Shown: piece after piece, positions 1 through 7,355 of the stretch | Layout of the letters: the number at the start of each line of letters is the position of its first letter | Position numbering within the stretch: the stretch's first letter is position 1 | Origin: UBA2965 sp036526135 | GTDB taxonomy: Bacteria > Pseudomonadota > Gammaproteobacteria > Pseudomonadales > Azotimanducaceae | Assembly: GCA_036526135.1 (NCBI GenBank) | Contig: DATCZA010000019.1 | Location: 1-14,930 of the forward strand | Direction: 5' to 3' | Length of the DNA: 14,930 nt | Program-made: the position numbers and the translations under genes | The notes under the pieces: generated by a model | Database searches by the model: none | Told to the model about the DNA's origin: nothing | The model's input: the letters and a program-made list of their open reading frames with translations, nothing else

Positions 1-115
1 TCCCCCACCATGGGTTACGTTCTACAGCGGACTGTGTCCGGCGCAGATGTACTCAGGACTGGCTTGTCCGATTCGCATTCGATCGAACATTCGGCCGAGG
101 GCAGCCTTACTCTGG

Positions 116-316
116 TCACCTGCCCGGACGGCGCAGCCGACGATACGACCCCGGCGACGGACGGCGCCAGGTGAAGTGATCGTACACGCCCGACCAATAC
201 AGGCCGAACGCGAATGCGAACCCAAGCTCCTCCAGGGGAACCGGTCCGACGAGGACACCGGACAGAAGGTCGAGGTTCCAGACGTGCTCGACCAAACGAG
301 CCAGACGTACTGATGA
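116..316 (-). pseudogene. C-terminal relic of a lycopene-cyclase-domain-like membrane protein
   Basis: An open frame of 66 codons on the minus strand ends with a TGA at 116-118 and is closed upstream by an in-frame TAA at 317-319. It contains no ATG. The translation reads like the last membrane helix of lycopene cyclase (CarR-type) domain proteins: VEHVWNLDLLSGVLVG, then PVPLEELGFAFAFG, then LYWSGVYDHFTW and a basic tail. The Pro-x-Pro-Leu-Glu-Glu turn followed by a Phe/Ala-rich helix is what drew the assignment. I could not find the rest of such a protein in any upstream frame, so this is most likely a decayed remnant. Recognition is by motif only and is moderate. Confidence 0.42.
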
Positions 317-318
317 TT

Positions 319-556
319 ACCCATTGCAGCTCCCACGAACCGAGATAGCGGTCGACCCGCTGTTTCCCTCCTACGCGGTCCACACGGCAGCCGCCGGGTC
401 GAGTGGGAAGTTTCCCACTGAGGTCGCGCAGAGACCGGGCCGCGCGAGTACTCTTCGCGCCAGACAGGTACCCCAAGGGCTGTTTCGACGCAATACCACG
501 GCGCGTATGCGCCAGTCCGGAACCGAACCGCGAAACTAAGTCTCGAGGTTTGCTCA
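319..556. other. Non-coding stretch without recognised content
   Basis: This region lies between the lycopene-cyclase-like relic and the apbE promoter. Open frames cross it on both strands, but none gives a recognisable or compositionally convincing protein. It may hold the decayed 5' part of the relic. No tRNA, repeat array or terminator with a T-run was seen. Confidence 0.4.
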
Positions 557-585
557 TTGACGCAGATCAACGAGTATTCTGTAAT
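557..585 (+). promoter_or_regulatory. Probable sigma70 promoter of apbE
   Basis: A -35 box TTGACG (557-562) is separated by exactly 17 bases from a -10 box TGTAAT (580-585). Each is one mismatch from the consensus. The expected start near 592 leaves a leader of about 40 bases before the apbE ATG at 634. The prediction is from sequence only. Confidence 0.6.
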
Positions 586-633
586 GCAAATCCCATCATC
601 CGTGGTCACTTTTGAGCGATCGAACATCCGGCG

Positions 634-1638
634 ATGCAACATCAATCTTTGACCCGTCGCCGTATCCTTCAAGTCGCCGCTGGCGCGGCGGCGTGGCCCG
701 TTGCCACCAACTCGGCGCCATCAGGCTGGGGGGGGCCACTTAGATACGTGTGGCGGGGCTATGCGCTCGGCGCCGCCGCAGTCCTCACCTTGTACGTCGA
801 TGATCGAGATTGGGCCGCCGGTCTGCTCGACCGGGTAGTTAGAGAGATCCGCCGCCTGGAAAGCATCTTCAGCCTCTACCAGCCCGATTCCGCCCTTTCG
901 GTACTGAATCGTATCGGCCGTCTCGACGCTCCTCCCTCGGACCTGATCCGGCTGCTTGCGGAGGCGCAGGGGTACAGCGAAGCCAGCGAAGGGGCCTTCG
1001 ACGCGACGGTTCAACCGCTGTGGATTCTGTACACCGCCCACTTCGCTCGTCCAGGTGCCGATCCCAACGGACCGTCGCCCAACGAATTGGAGCGCGCGCT
1101 TGATCTGGTCGATTACCGCAGGATCCGCTTCGATGAGCAGCACGTTGTACTCGAGCGCCCCAAAATGGCGCTCACGCTCAACGGTATAGCGCAGGGGTAT
1201 ATTACCGACCGAATCACCGAGCTTCTCAAGGCTTCGGGGCTCACGAGTGTGCTCGTCGACCTCGGCGAGACGAGGGCGGTCGGCGTTCACCCGGACGGAA
1301 GGCCATGGCGGATTGGCATTCGCGACCCCGAGGTGCCCGCGGAATTGACGCGAGTGATCAAGCTTTCAGATGGCGCCATCGCAACGTCCGCAGGCATGGG
1401 AACGACCTTCGAGCACACCGGCCAACATCACCACCTCTTCGACCCTGGCTCCGGACGCAGCGCCGGCCGTTACCTCAGCGTGTCGGTCAGAGCTCCTACG
1501 GCGACTGCCGCGGATGCGTTGTCGACCACGTTCAGTGTGCTTCACCCCGATCAGATTCGCCAAACCATTTCCGTTGTCGGCGATGTTGATGTGCTCGCCG
1601 TCTCGCGTGACCGTCAGCTGATCCGGCTTAGCGCCTGA
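634..1638 (+). CDS. apbE: FAD:protein FMN transferase (ApbE), Tat-exported
   Basis: ApbE transfers FMN from FAD onto a Thr or Ser of target proteins such as NqrB, NqrC and Rnf subunits, on the periplasmic side. The 334-residue product is of usual length. It starts with a twin-arginine signal (TRRRIL, residues 7-12, followed by an Ala-rich stretch) and has no lipobox Cys. Family landmarks in order are FDATVQPLW (122-130), NGIAQGYITD (183-192), DLGETRAVG (209-217), AIATSAG (248-254), HHLFDPGSG (266-274) and ADALSTT (293-299), where Asp294 and Thr298 match the metal-binding Asp/Thr pair. The DLGE and DPGSG boxes differ slightly from the usual DLGG(E/N) and DPRTG. The likely clients, NqrB and NqrC, are encoded about 3-4 kb downstream. 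A sigma70-like promoter lies just upstream, and the ribosome binding site is weak. Confidence 0.93.
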   Translation: MQHQSLTRRRILQVAAGAAAWPVATNSAPSGWGGPLRYVWRGYALGAAAVLTLYVDDRDWAAGLLDRVVREIRRLESIFSLYQPDSALSVLNRIGRLDAPPSDLIRLLAEAQGYSEASEGAFDATVQPLWILYTAHFARPGADPNGPSPNELERALDLVDYRRIRFDEQHVVLERPKMALTLNGIAQGYITDRITELLKASGLTSVLVDLGETRAVGVHPDGRPWRIGIRDPEVPAELTRVIKLSDGAIATSAGMGTTFEHTGQHHHLFDPGSGRSAGRYLSVSVRAPTATAADALSTTFSVLHPDQIRQTISVVGDVDVLAVSRDRQLIRLSA

Positions 1639-1696
1639 CGGCCGAGCCGACGCACGTACACCGGGCATCTCGTCGCGCCAGCCCTCGCGCAGGAGG

Positions 1697-2119
1697 ATGG
1701 CGGGTCTTTTCTTCGAGCCTGGAACGGTCGGCCGAGACGCCTATGAACGCGTCAAGGGAACGGTTCGGACCACTACCGATGGTCTCCTTGCGCCACTGTT
1801 TTTCGCATCGATCGGTGCACGAGTGGAGCTGAGCGCGATCTCGGCCATACCGTTGTTCTTGGGTGCCCTCCTTGCCGTCGCGTTTCTCGGCAAACTGCTC
1901 GGCGCAGGGATCCCGGCAAGGGTGTCGGGACTCACAACCCGGGAGTCGGCGGCGGTCGGGATAGGGTTGAGCGGCCGGGGTGCGGTCGAGCTGATCATAG
2001 CCAGCATCGCACTGGATGCGGGGCTGTTCGATCATCCGGATCCAGTGGTCGCAAACCTTTTCTCCGCTCTCGTGATCACTGCGGCCGTCACTACCGTCAT
2101 CATGCCAGCGGGGCTGTGA
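1697..2119 (+). pseudogene. 5'-truncated CPA2-type cation/proton antiporter
   Basis: The 140-residue frame corresponds only to the C-terminal half of a monovalent cation:proton antiporter of the CPA2 (Kef/NapA-like) family, whose full proteins usually have 12-13 helices and about 400 residues. The fragment begins inside a helix (AGLFFEPGTVGRDAYE), continues through LLAPLFFASIGARVEL, then the family box AAVGIGLSGRGAVELI, and ends with a hydrophobic helix at VMIMPAGL-like residues. The frame stays open back to the end of apbE, but those 19 codons are basic and non-membrane, so the first six or so helices are missing. AGGAGG abuts the ATG directly, too close for a normal ribosome binding site. 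It is probably a deletion remnant and is unlikely to transport ions by itself. Confidence 0.72.
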
Positions 2120-2219
2120 CCGATCATCGACCGCGCGCCGCATCGCGGAGGGATCGTCCGGTGAGAGCCCGCGAGAGAGTTCGACGCCGCGGCTGAAGAG
2201 TCCGCTGGCGATGGACAGG

Positions 2220-3338
2220 CTACTTACCGAGGGCGTGAATCCCCTTGGATCTCGAGAGCGCCCAGTCCATGTCTCGGTCAGCGTGGCAACGCAGACAGGC
2301 AAAGTCCAACGTGAGCTTGCCGGTGGCGAGCTGCCCGTCCTCGCTGAACATGACGTCGCCCGGCCCCGTGGAGATGCGGAAGATATGCGTCTTTACATCG
2401 CCCACGTACTTCCCAGAGCTGACCGCGCTCTTCCCTGCGGGCGGCATATGGCAGTCGACGCAGGTCACGCCTGCCTTTTGCTTGGCGCTCCCCTCATAGT
2501 CATGCGCCTGTTGGCCGTGGCAGCTGGCGCAGCCGACACGAATCGAGAGGTCGGCACGCTTGTGGGGATCGTGGCAGGTCGTGCACCCGATCTTGCCGGT
2601 GTGCGCTCCAGCGAGCAGCTCGTTGTACTGCTCGTGGTGCCGGATGAACCCGCCACTCGCCGGTATCGAGTCGGCGTTGCCGCGCACGTGACACTGCCCG
2701 CAGGCCTCGGGCGATCCGTCAGTCCGGATGTTGTTGCGGCTCGGCGACTTCGCGTGGGCCGCGCCCGGGCCATGACACGCTTCGCAGGTAACACCTGGAA
2801 AGGCCCAGGTGCCGATGATGCCGGGAAGGTCCTCCTGATGCCCGTCCCGGGAGTACCCGGTCGTATGACAGCCACCGCAATCGTAGGGCTTTCTCTCGCC
2901 CGCATGGTAGTCGACCCATTGCCCGGTCTGGAGATTGTATTGATTGGCACCCGGCCGTGCGCGGCCGGGTCCGGTGGAGGTGATGATGAAGCCTTGCACA
3001 TCGACATAACGAGCCTTCCACCGATGACCGCCGACCACATAGCTAATGTCGTTCCACCGGTACCCCTCCGGGAGGGGGAGTCCGGCGGCCCGCGCCTCCT
3101 CGGCGAGGCGTAGCTTCTTGGGATGGCCGGATCCTCGGTAAGCGTCATATTGAGCGACATGACAGTTCGCGCAGGTGCGTGGCCCCACATATCCGCGCGC
3201 GCGAGCATCGGCCGACACCCTTTCGGACGGAATCTCGAATCCCCCCCCCGATGTTGCCGGCTCCGCCCGCGCGACCCCGAACGCAGCGACCTCGAGCATG
3301 GTCACGAAAACCAGAAAGCACCGATAGTGCGCCATCAT
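2220..3338 (-). CDS. Secreted octahaem cytochrome c (cytochrome c554-like multihaem protein)
   Basis: This 372-residue protein has an N-terminal signal peptide (hydrophobic 7-21, ending GVARA at about 25), so it should act in the periplasm. It carries eight CXXCH haem c sites: CANCH (56), CGGCH (154), CEACH (185), CGQCH (213), CTTCH (252), CASCH (270), CVDCH (293) and CLRCH (348). Extra His residues between them could be distal ligands. There is a gap of almost 100 residues between the first and second haem sites. The arrangement fits the cytochrome c554 / multihaem electron carrier group; I cannot assign a substrate. No CXXCK or CX15CH variant, as in some reductases, was seen. The start at 3338 is followed at once by a second ATG (3335), and a GGAGG lies 5 and 8 bases before them respectively. 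The gene is divergent from nqrA. Confidence 0.85.
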   Translation of the reverse strand: MMAHYRCFLVFVTMLEVAAFGVARAEPATSGGGFEIPSERVSADARARGYVGPRTCANCHVAQYDAYRGSGHPKKLRLAEEARAAGLPLPEGYRWNDISYVVGGHRWKARYVDVQGFIITSTGPGRARPGANQYNLQTGQWVDYHAGERKPYDCGGCHTTGYSRDGHQEDLPGIIGTWAFPGVTCEACHGPGAAHAKSPSRNNIRTDGSPEACGQCHVRGNADSIPASGGFIRHHEQYNELLAGAHTGKIGCTTCHDPHKRADLSIRVGCASCHGQQAHDYEGSAKQKAGVTCVDCHMPPAGKSAVSSGKYVGDVKTHIFRISTGPGDVMFSEDGQLATGKLTLDFACLRCHADRDMDWALSRSKGIHALGK

Positions 3339-3455
3339 CCCGACCTCCGATGTCTATGGAAGTTCTTCCACGAGGCTCCCACATGTCATTAGTTGATTCA
3401 ACGACCGCTCGTACCGGGTACCGGGCGCACCCCGTACCGAGATAAGCTGTACGTC
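3339..3455. promoter_or_regulatory. Divergent promoter region between octahaem cytochrome c and nqrA
   Basis: The 117 bases must contain the promoters of both the minus-strand cytochrome and the nqr operon. Two dyads are visible: TGGAA-GTTC-TTCCA (3357-3370) and GTTGA-T-TCAAC (3392-3402). The motif gtaccg recurs three times between 3411 and 3439. No convincing -35/-10 pair for either direction was found, so the transcription starts are unknown. The dyads could be operators for a shared regulator. Confidence 0.45.
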
Positions 3456-4733
3456 ATGCGTGAGTTAAGTTACGAGATCCGAGAGGGCCTGGACCTGAGG
3501 CTGCCCGGTGCGCCGCATTCGAGTATCGACGAAGGCGCCCGCGTGAGCCGTGTGGCCGTGCTCGGCTCGGACTATCCCAGCGTGCGCCCGCGGCTGGTGG
3601 TGCGCCAGGGGGAGCGGGTTCGCACCGGGCAGACCCTCGCCATCGACCGCCGTCGTCCCGAGGTACGCATCACCTCTCCGGCCACAGGCAAGGTCGCGAT
3701 CGATGTCGGTAATCGGATGCGGCTGGATAAGATCGTAATCAGCGTCGAATGCGAAGACGCAGAGCGCCATGCCGTGCCCGACGCCGACGACGTGGCCACG
3801 GCAGCGCCCGAGGATCTCGAGCACGCGCTGCTCGCCTCGGGTCTGTGGACGGCCCTTCGCACCCGGCCCTTCGGCAACATTCCCGATCCCGGCACCCGGC
3901 CAGCTGACATCTTCGTCACCGCGATGGACACGCACCCCCTCGCTCCCCCGCCGCCGGTCGTCATCGGCGAACGCGAGAAGGAGTTCACGTTGGGCCTCGA
4001 GGCACTGGTGCGACTCACCGAGGGTTGGCTCTACCTGTGCCAGGCGCCGGGCCCCACGCTGCCGGGACTAGAGCACGAGCGGATCATCGTGGCCCGCTTC
4101 GCGGGGCCCCATCCGGCCGGCCTACCGGGCACGCACATCCACCTGCTCGCACCGGTCTGTCAAGAGCGGACGGTTTGGTACATCGGATATCAGGACGTCA
4201 TCGGGATCGGCGCCCTGCTCGAGACAGGACGACTTCCCGTCGAGCGCGTGGTGGCGCTGGCTGGCCCCGTGGTCCACCGTCCGCGGCTGATAAGGACCCG
4301 CATCGGCGCCGCCTTGGACGAACTCGTCGTGGGGGAGCTGGTAGCGAATTCTCACCCGCGCGCTTACCAAATCGTCTCGGGCTCGCCGCTCTCGGGATGT
4401 GCGGTCGACCCGGGCGAGGGATTCCTAGGAAGACTCCACCAGCAGGTCTGCGCCTTTAGCGCAGATCCGGGTGGCGATTGGGTCCTGTCCAACGACGGCC
4501 CCAGATACCCTTTCGTCCCGATGCCCGACTACGAAAACGTCATGCCTCTCGACCTGCTCCCCGGCCCCCTGCTGCGCTCGCTCCTCATCGAGGACGACGA
4601 GACCGCGGTGGCGCTTGGCGCGCTCGAGCTGGACGAGGAGGACCTGGCCTTGCTCAGCTATGTGTGCCCGTCTAGGCAGGATTATGGCCGGTTGCTGCGA
4701 GCGGCCCTCTCGCGAGTGCAGACACGAGCATGA
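3456..4733 (+). CDS. nqrA: Na+-translocating NADH:quinone reductase subunit A
   Basis: NqrA is the cytoplasmic subunit of the six-subunit sodium pump that oxidises NADH, reduces ubiquinone and exports Na+. Recognisable blocks are the start (EIREGLDLRLPGAP), SGLWTALRTRPFG (128-140), DIFVTAMDTHPLAP (151-164), GPHPAGLPGTHIHLL (217-231), GYQDVIGIGALLETG (244-258), LAGPVVHRPRLIRT (268-281) and LGALELDEEDLALLSYVCP (387-405). I chose the ATG at 3456 because family members begin just before the KxGLDLP-type motif; an in-frame start at 3393 would add 21 unconserved residues. The resulting 425 residues are about 20 fewer than Vibrio NqrA, mostly lost from the loop after residue 330. The gene overlaps nqrB by four bases (ATGA). 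Confidence 0.93.
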   Translation: MRELSYEIREGLDLRLPGAPHSSIDEGARVSRVAVLGSDYPSVRPRLVVRQGERVRTGQTLAIDRRRPEVRITSPATGKVAIDVGNRMRLDKIVISVECEDAERHAVPDADDVATAAPEDLEHALLASGLWTALRTRPFGNIPDPGTRPADIFVTAMDTHPLAPPPPVVIGEREKEFTLGLEALVRLTEGWLYLCQAPGPTLPGLEHERIIVARFAGPHPAGLPGTHIHLLAPVCQERTVWYIGYQDVIGIGALLETGRLPVERVVALAGPVVHRPRLIRTRIGAALDELVVGELVANSHPRAYQIVSGSPLSGCAVDPGEGFLGRLHQQVCAFSADPGGDWVLSNDGPRYPFVPMPDYENVMPLDLLPGPLLRSLLIEDDETAVALGALELDEEDLALLSYVCPSRQDYGRLLRAALSRVQTRA

Positions 4734-5860
4734 GTGCGGGCACACACGGGCGATTCGCGCACCGATCGCCGCCGACGCTACAGCTGCGCCGGCGGCTCGA
4801 CCTGTCCGGCGTGATGGCCTGGGTCGTCGTTGCCTTGATCCCCAGCGTGGCTGTGGGAGTGTGGAACACCGGCCACCAGGCGAGCGCTGCAATCGTCGAA
4901 CTCGGCGCCGCGGCTCCGGCAGACTGGCGCGTCGCGACGTTGGAGGGGCTCGGCTTGGGGCAATGGGGTATTCTTTCGGACGTCATACATGGCGCGCTCT
5001 ACGTGGTGCCGTTGCTCTTAGTTGCGACGCTGCTCGGCTATGCGTGGGAGTACCTGTTCGCGCGCGTGCGCCGCCGCCCGATGGGCCCCGACACCCTGGT
5101 CACCGTCCTGATCTTCACGCTCCTGCTACCGCCCGCGACACCGCTTTGGCAGTGCGCGCTGGGGGTCTCGTTTGCCATGGTGTTCGGCAAGCTCATCTTC
5201 GGTGGCACGGGCCGGAACTTCCTCAACCCGGCGCTCACCGGTTTGGCTTTTCTGTACTTCAGCTTTCCTACCCACATGGTGGGCGATCCGATGTGGCCCC
5301 TGGTGGCCGGCTACGCGGGAACGACGGCATACGCCATCGCCGCCGAAGGAGGCATGCCCGCACTCACGGCGGCCGGCTTCACGTGGTGGGACGCCTTCCT
5401 GGGACGGGTGCCCGGCTTGCTGGGGCAGACGTCCGTCCTCGCGGCGCTGATCGGGGCGGCGATTCTGATATGGCGGCGGATAGCGTCGTGGCGCATCATG
5501 TTAGGGATGCTCGTGGGAGCGGCAACCATGGGGCTCGTTTTCAACACAGCCGAGCTCGGGGCCCATTCGGCGTTCACCGTGCCGTGGCACTGGCACCTCG
5601 TGCTCGGCGGAGTGGCGTTCGGTGCCGTTTTCGTCGCAACGGATCCCGTCAGCGCGCCCATGACCGATCCCGGGCGCTGGCTCTATGGCAGCCTGATCGG
5701 GATTGCGGTGGTTGTCATCCGACTTGTCAATCCCGCTCATCCCGACGGTGTGCTGCTCGCCGTGCTGCTGGGCAACCTCTGCGCACCTCTGATCGACCAC
5801 TTCACGATTCGGCTTCACGTGCGAAGGCGCGCTTACCGCAGGAGCGACCGCGGTGCATGA
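4730..5860 (+). CDS. nqrB: Na+-translocating NADH:quinone reductase subunit B, variant FMN site
   Basis: NqrB is the large membrane subunit (about ten helices) that binds riboflavin and covalent FMN and takes part in Na+ transfer and quinone reduction. Conserved blocks are FGGTGRNFLNPALTG (157-171), WWDAFLGRVPG (219-229), ASWRIMLG (252-259), PWHWHLVLGGVAFG (285-298), ATDPVSAPMT (303-312) and APLIDHF (352-358). Asp356 matches the Asp397 and Glu107 the Glu144 of Vibrio NqrB. The usual flavinylation motif DGYSGAT is replaced by AGYAGTT (193-199): the acceptor Thr199 is kept, but the Asp and Ser are lost and the Ala before the Thr is also a Thr. The helix around 103-110 reads GYAWEYLF, with Tyr104 at the position of Vibrio Gly141. 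At 376 residues the protein is about 40 shorter than Vibrio NqrB, mainly at the N-terminus. Confidence 0.94.
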   Translation: MSAGTHGRFAHRSPPTLQLRRRLDLSGVMAWVVVALIPSVAVGVWNTGHQASAAIVELGAAAPADWRVATLEGLGLGQWGILSDVIHGALYVVPLLLVATLLGYAWEYLFARVRRRPMGPDTLVTVLIFTLLLPPATPLWQCALGVSFAMVFGKLIFGGTGRNFLNPALTGLAFLYFSFPTHMVGDPMWPLVAGYAGTTAYAIAAEGGMPALTAAGFTWWDAFLGRVPGLLGQTSVLAALIGAAILIWRRIASWRIMLGMLVGAATMGLVFNTAELGAHSAFTVPWHWHLVLGGVAFGAVFVATDPVSAPMTDPGRWLYGSLIGIAVVVIRLVNPAHPDGVLLAVLLGNLCAPLIDHFTIRLHVRRRAYRRSDRGA

Positions 5861-6656
5861 GATAGGCACCTTCACGGGCGACGGTGGGCGCACCAGCCTA
5901 GCCCGTGCCCTCGGCGTGGCGTTCGCGGTGGCCCTGGTCGGGGGAAGCCTGGTCTCCGTGACCGCGGTCCTGCTCGAGCCACGTCAGGAGGCGAACCGCC
6001 TCGCGGAGCGCCGCGCCGTCATCGATGCGATCGTCTCGCGCCTGCCGGGGGTGGAACGCTTGCTCGATCCCGCCAGCGGGGACCGGATCGAGACGCGGCT
6101 CGTGGATCTCGCCACCGGGCACTACGTCTCGGACGCGGCCGATCCAGCGGCCTATGATGCGGTTAGGGCTGCGCAGGACCCCTCAAGCCGGGTCGAGATC
6201 CCCCCCGAGCTCGACATTGCCCGGATCGGCGCACGTGCACCGTTCGCCGCGGTTCATCTCGCGCGCAGGGGTCGCAGCACGGAGCTCGTAATCCTGCCCG
6301 TCTTCGGCTCGGGCTACGTGTCTACCCTGCGCGGCTTCGTAGCCTTGGAGGAAGACATGAACACCATCACCGCGCTTGCTTTCTACGAGCACGGCGAGAC
6401 GCCCGGGCTCGGTGCGCGGTTGCAGGATCCGGTGTGGCTTGCGAAGTGGCGCGGAAAGCGATTGCGCGACGAGGTGGGACGGTATCGACTCGAGGTGACC
6501 CGCGGAACCGCGGACGCCGCCGCCGCGCATGCGGTCGACGGGATCAGCGGTGCGACCCGCACCAGCCAGGGCGTCTCCCGGCTGCTCGAGTACTGGCTCG
6601 GAGATCACGCCTTCGGGCCCTTTCTGCAGCGGCTCCGCGAAGAAGGAGGTCACTGA
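5853..6656 (+). CDS. nqrC: Na+-translocating NADH:quinone reductase subunit C
   Basis: NqrC is anchored by one N-terminal helix (about residues 17-41) and carries covalent FMN in a periplasmic domain, passing electrons within the pump. The flavinylation motif is canonical: D229-G-I-S-G-A-T235, with Thr235 the expected acceptor modified by ApbE. Further family signatures are LEEDMNTITALAFYEHGETPG (split around 165-185) and the Trp-rich WLAKWRGK (195-202). The start is GTG at 5853, preceded by AGGAG eight bases upstream, and overlaps the end of nqrB by eight bases. The 267-residue length is normal. Confidence 0.95.
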   Translation: MHEIGTFTGDGGRTSLARALGVAFAVALVGGSLVSVTAVLLEPRQEANRLAERRAVIDAIVSRLPGVERLLDPASGDRIETRLVDLATGHYVSDAADPAAYDAVRAAQDPSSRVEIPPELDIARIGARAPFAAVHLARRGRSTELVILPVFGSGYVSTLRGFVALEEDMNTITALAFYEHGETPGLGARLQDPVWLAKWRGKRLRDEVGRYRLEVTRGTADAAAAHAVDGISGATRTSQGVSRLLEYWLGDHAFGPFLQRLREEGGH

Positions 6657-6659
6657 CCG

Positions 6660-7355
6660 ATGGACCAGCGGGACCGGCGCACTCTGCTCGATCCATTGAT
6701 CGACAACAATCCGATCACGTTGCAGATCCTGGGCCTGTGCTCCGCACTCGCGGTGACTACGACCGTCGCCACCGCGCTGACGATGAGCGTGGCGCTGACC
6801 ACGGTCTTGACCTTCTCCGCCGGCATCATCAGCGCGCTCAGAAATCACATTCCGCGTAGCGTCCGGCTGATCGTCCAGATCACGGTCATTTCCTCCCTGG
6901 TGCTGATGGTCGACGAGGTCCTCCAAGCCTACGCGGTCGAGATGAGCAAGCGACTCTCGGTATTCGTGAGCCTGATCGTCACGAACTGCATCGTGCTGGG
7001 GCGAACCGAGGGCTTTGCCATGCAGCATGGTGTCAAGCGCAGCCTGCTCGACGGTCTGGGCAACGGCCTGGGGTACAGCCTGGTGCTGATCCTGGTGGGC
7101 ATCGTGCGGGAGCTGCTGGGCTCCGGGACGCTGCTCGGGCTGACCGTCTTCCCGTTGGCAGCCGATGGGGGCTGGTTTCAGCCGCTCGCCTTGATGCTTA
7201 TGCCGCCGAGCGCGTTCCTGCTGATTGGCTTGTTCATCTGGGCGCTCCGGACTTGGAGGCGGGCCCAGATCGAGCCCTCGGAGCTGCCCGAGAGCGCGCT
7301 CGTGCTTTCCGAGACGGAGGCGTTGAGAGATGGACTTACTCGCTCTGTTCGTTGA
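6660..7355 (+). CDS. nqrD: Na+-translocating NADH:quinone reductase subunit D
   Basis: NqrD is a six-helix membrane subunit that pairs with NqrE in inverted topology and shares a membrane-embedded Fe-S centre with it. The two ligand cysteines are present, Cys27 in LGLCSALAVTT and Cys110 in VTNCIVLGR. The acidic membrane residues studied in Vibrio are also kept: Asp85 in MVDEVLQAY and Asp131 in LLDGLGNGLGY. The family opening DNNPITLQILG is clear. AAGGAGG stands ten bases before the ATG. The product has 231 residues, slightly longer than Vibrio NqrD owing to a polar C-terminal tail that overlaps nqrE. Confidence 0.96.
   Translation: MDQRDRRTLLDPLIDNNPITLQILGLCSALAVTTTVATALTMSVALTTVLTFSAGIISALRNHIPRSVRLIVQITVISSLVLMVDEVLQAYAVEMSKRLSVFVSLIVTNCIVLGRTEGFAMQHGVKRSLLDGLGNGLGYSLVLILVGIVRELLGSGTLLGLTVFPLAADGGWFQPLALMLMPPSAFLLIGLFIWALRTWRRAQIEPSELPESALVLSETEALRDGLTRSVR

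Noticed and set aside
2211..3113. Plus-strand open frame (300 codons) opposite the cytochrome
   Set aside because: The minus-strand frame carries eight CXXCH motifs and a signal peptide, so the plus-strand reading is a shadow.
3392..3402. Possible FNR/Anr box in the nqrA upstream region
   Set aside because: GTTGATTCAAC resembles TTGAT...ATCAA halves but lacks the required four-base spacer, so I list it only as an unnamed dyad.
4471..5865. Long plus-strand open frame (464 codons)
   Set aside because: It overlaps nqrA and nqrB out of frame and gives an Arg/Ala-rich translation with no recognisable features.
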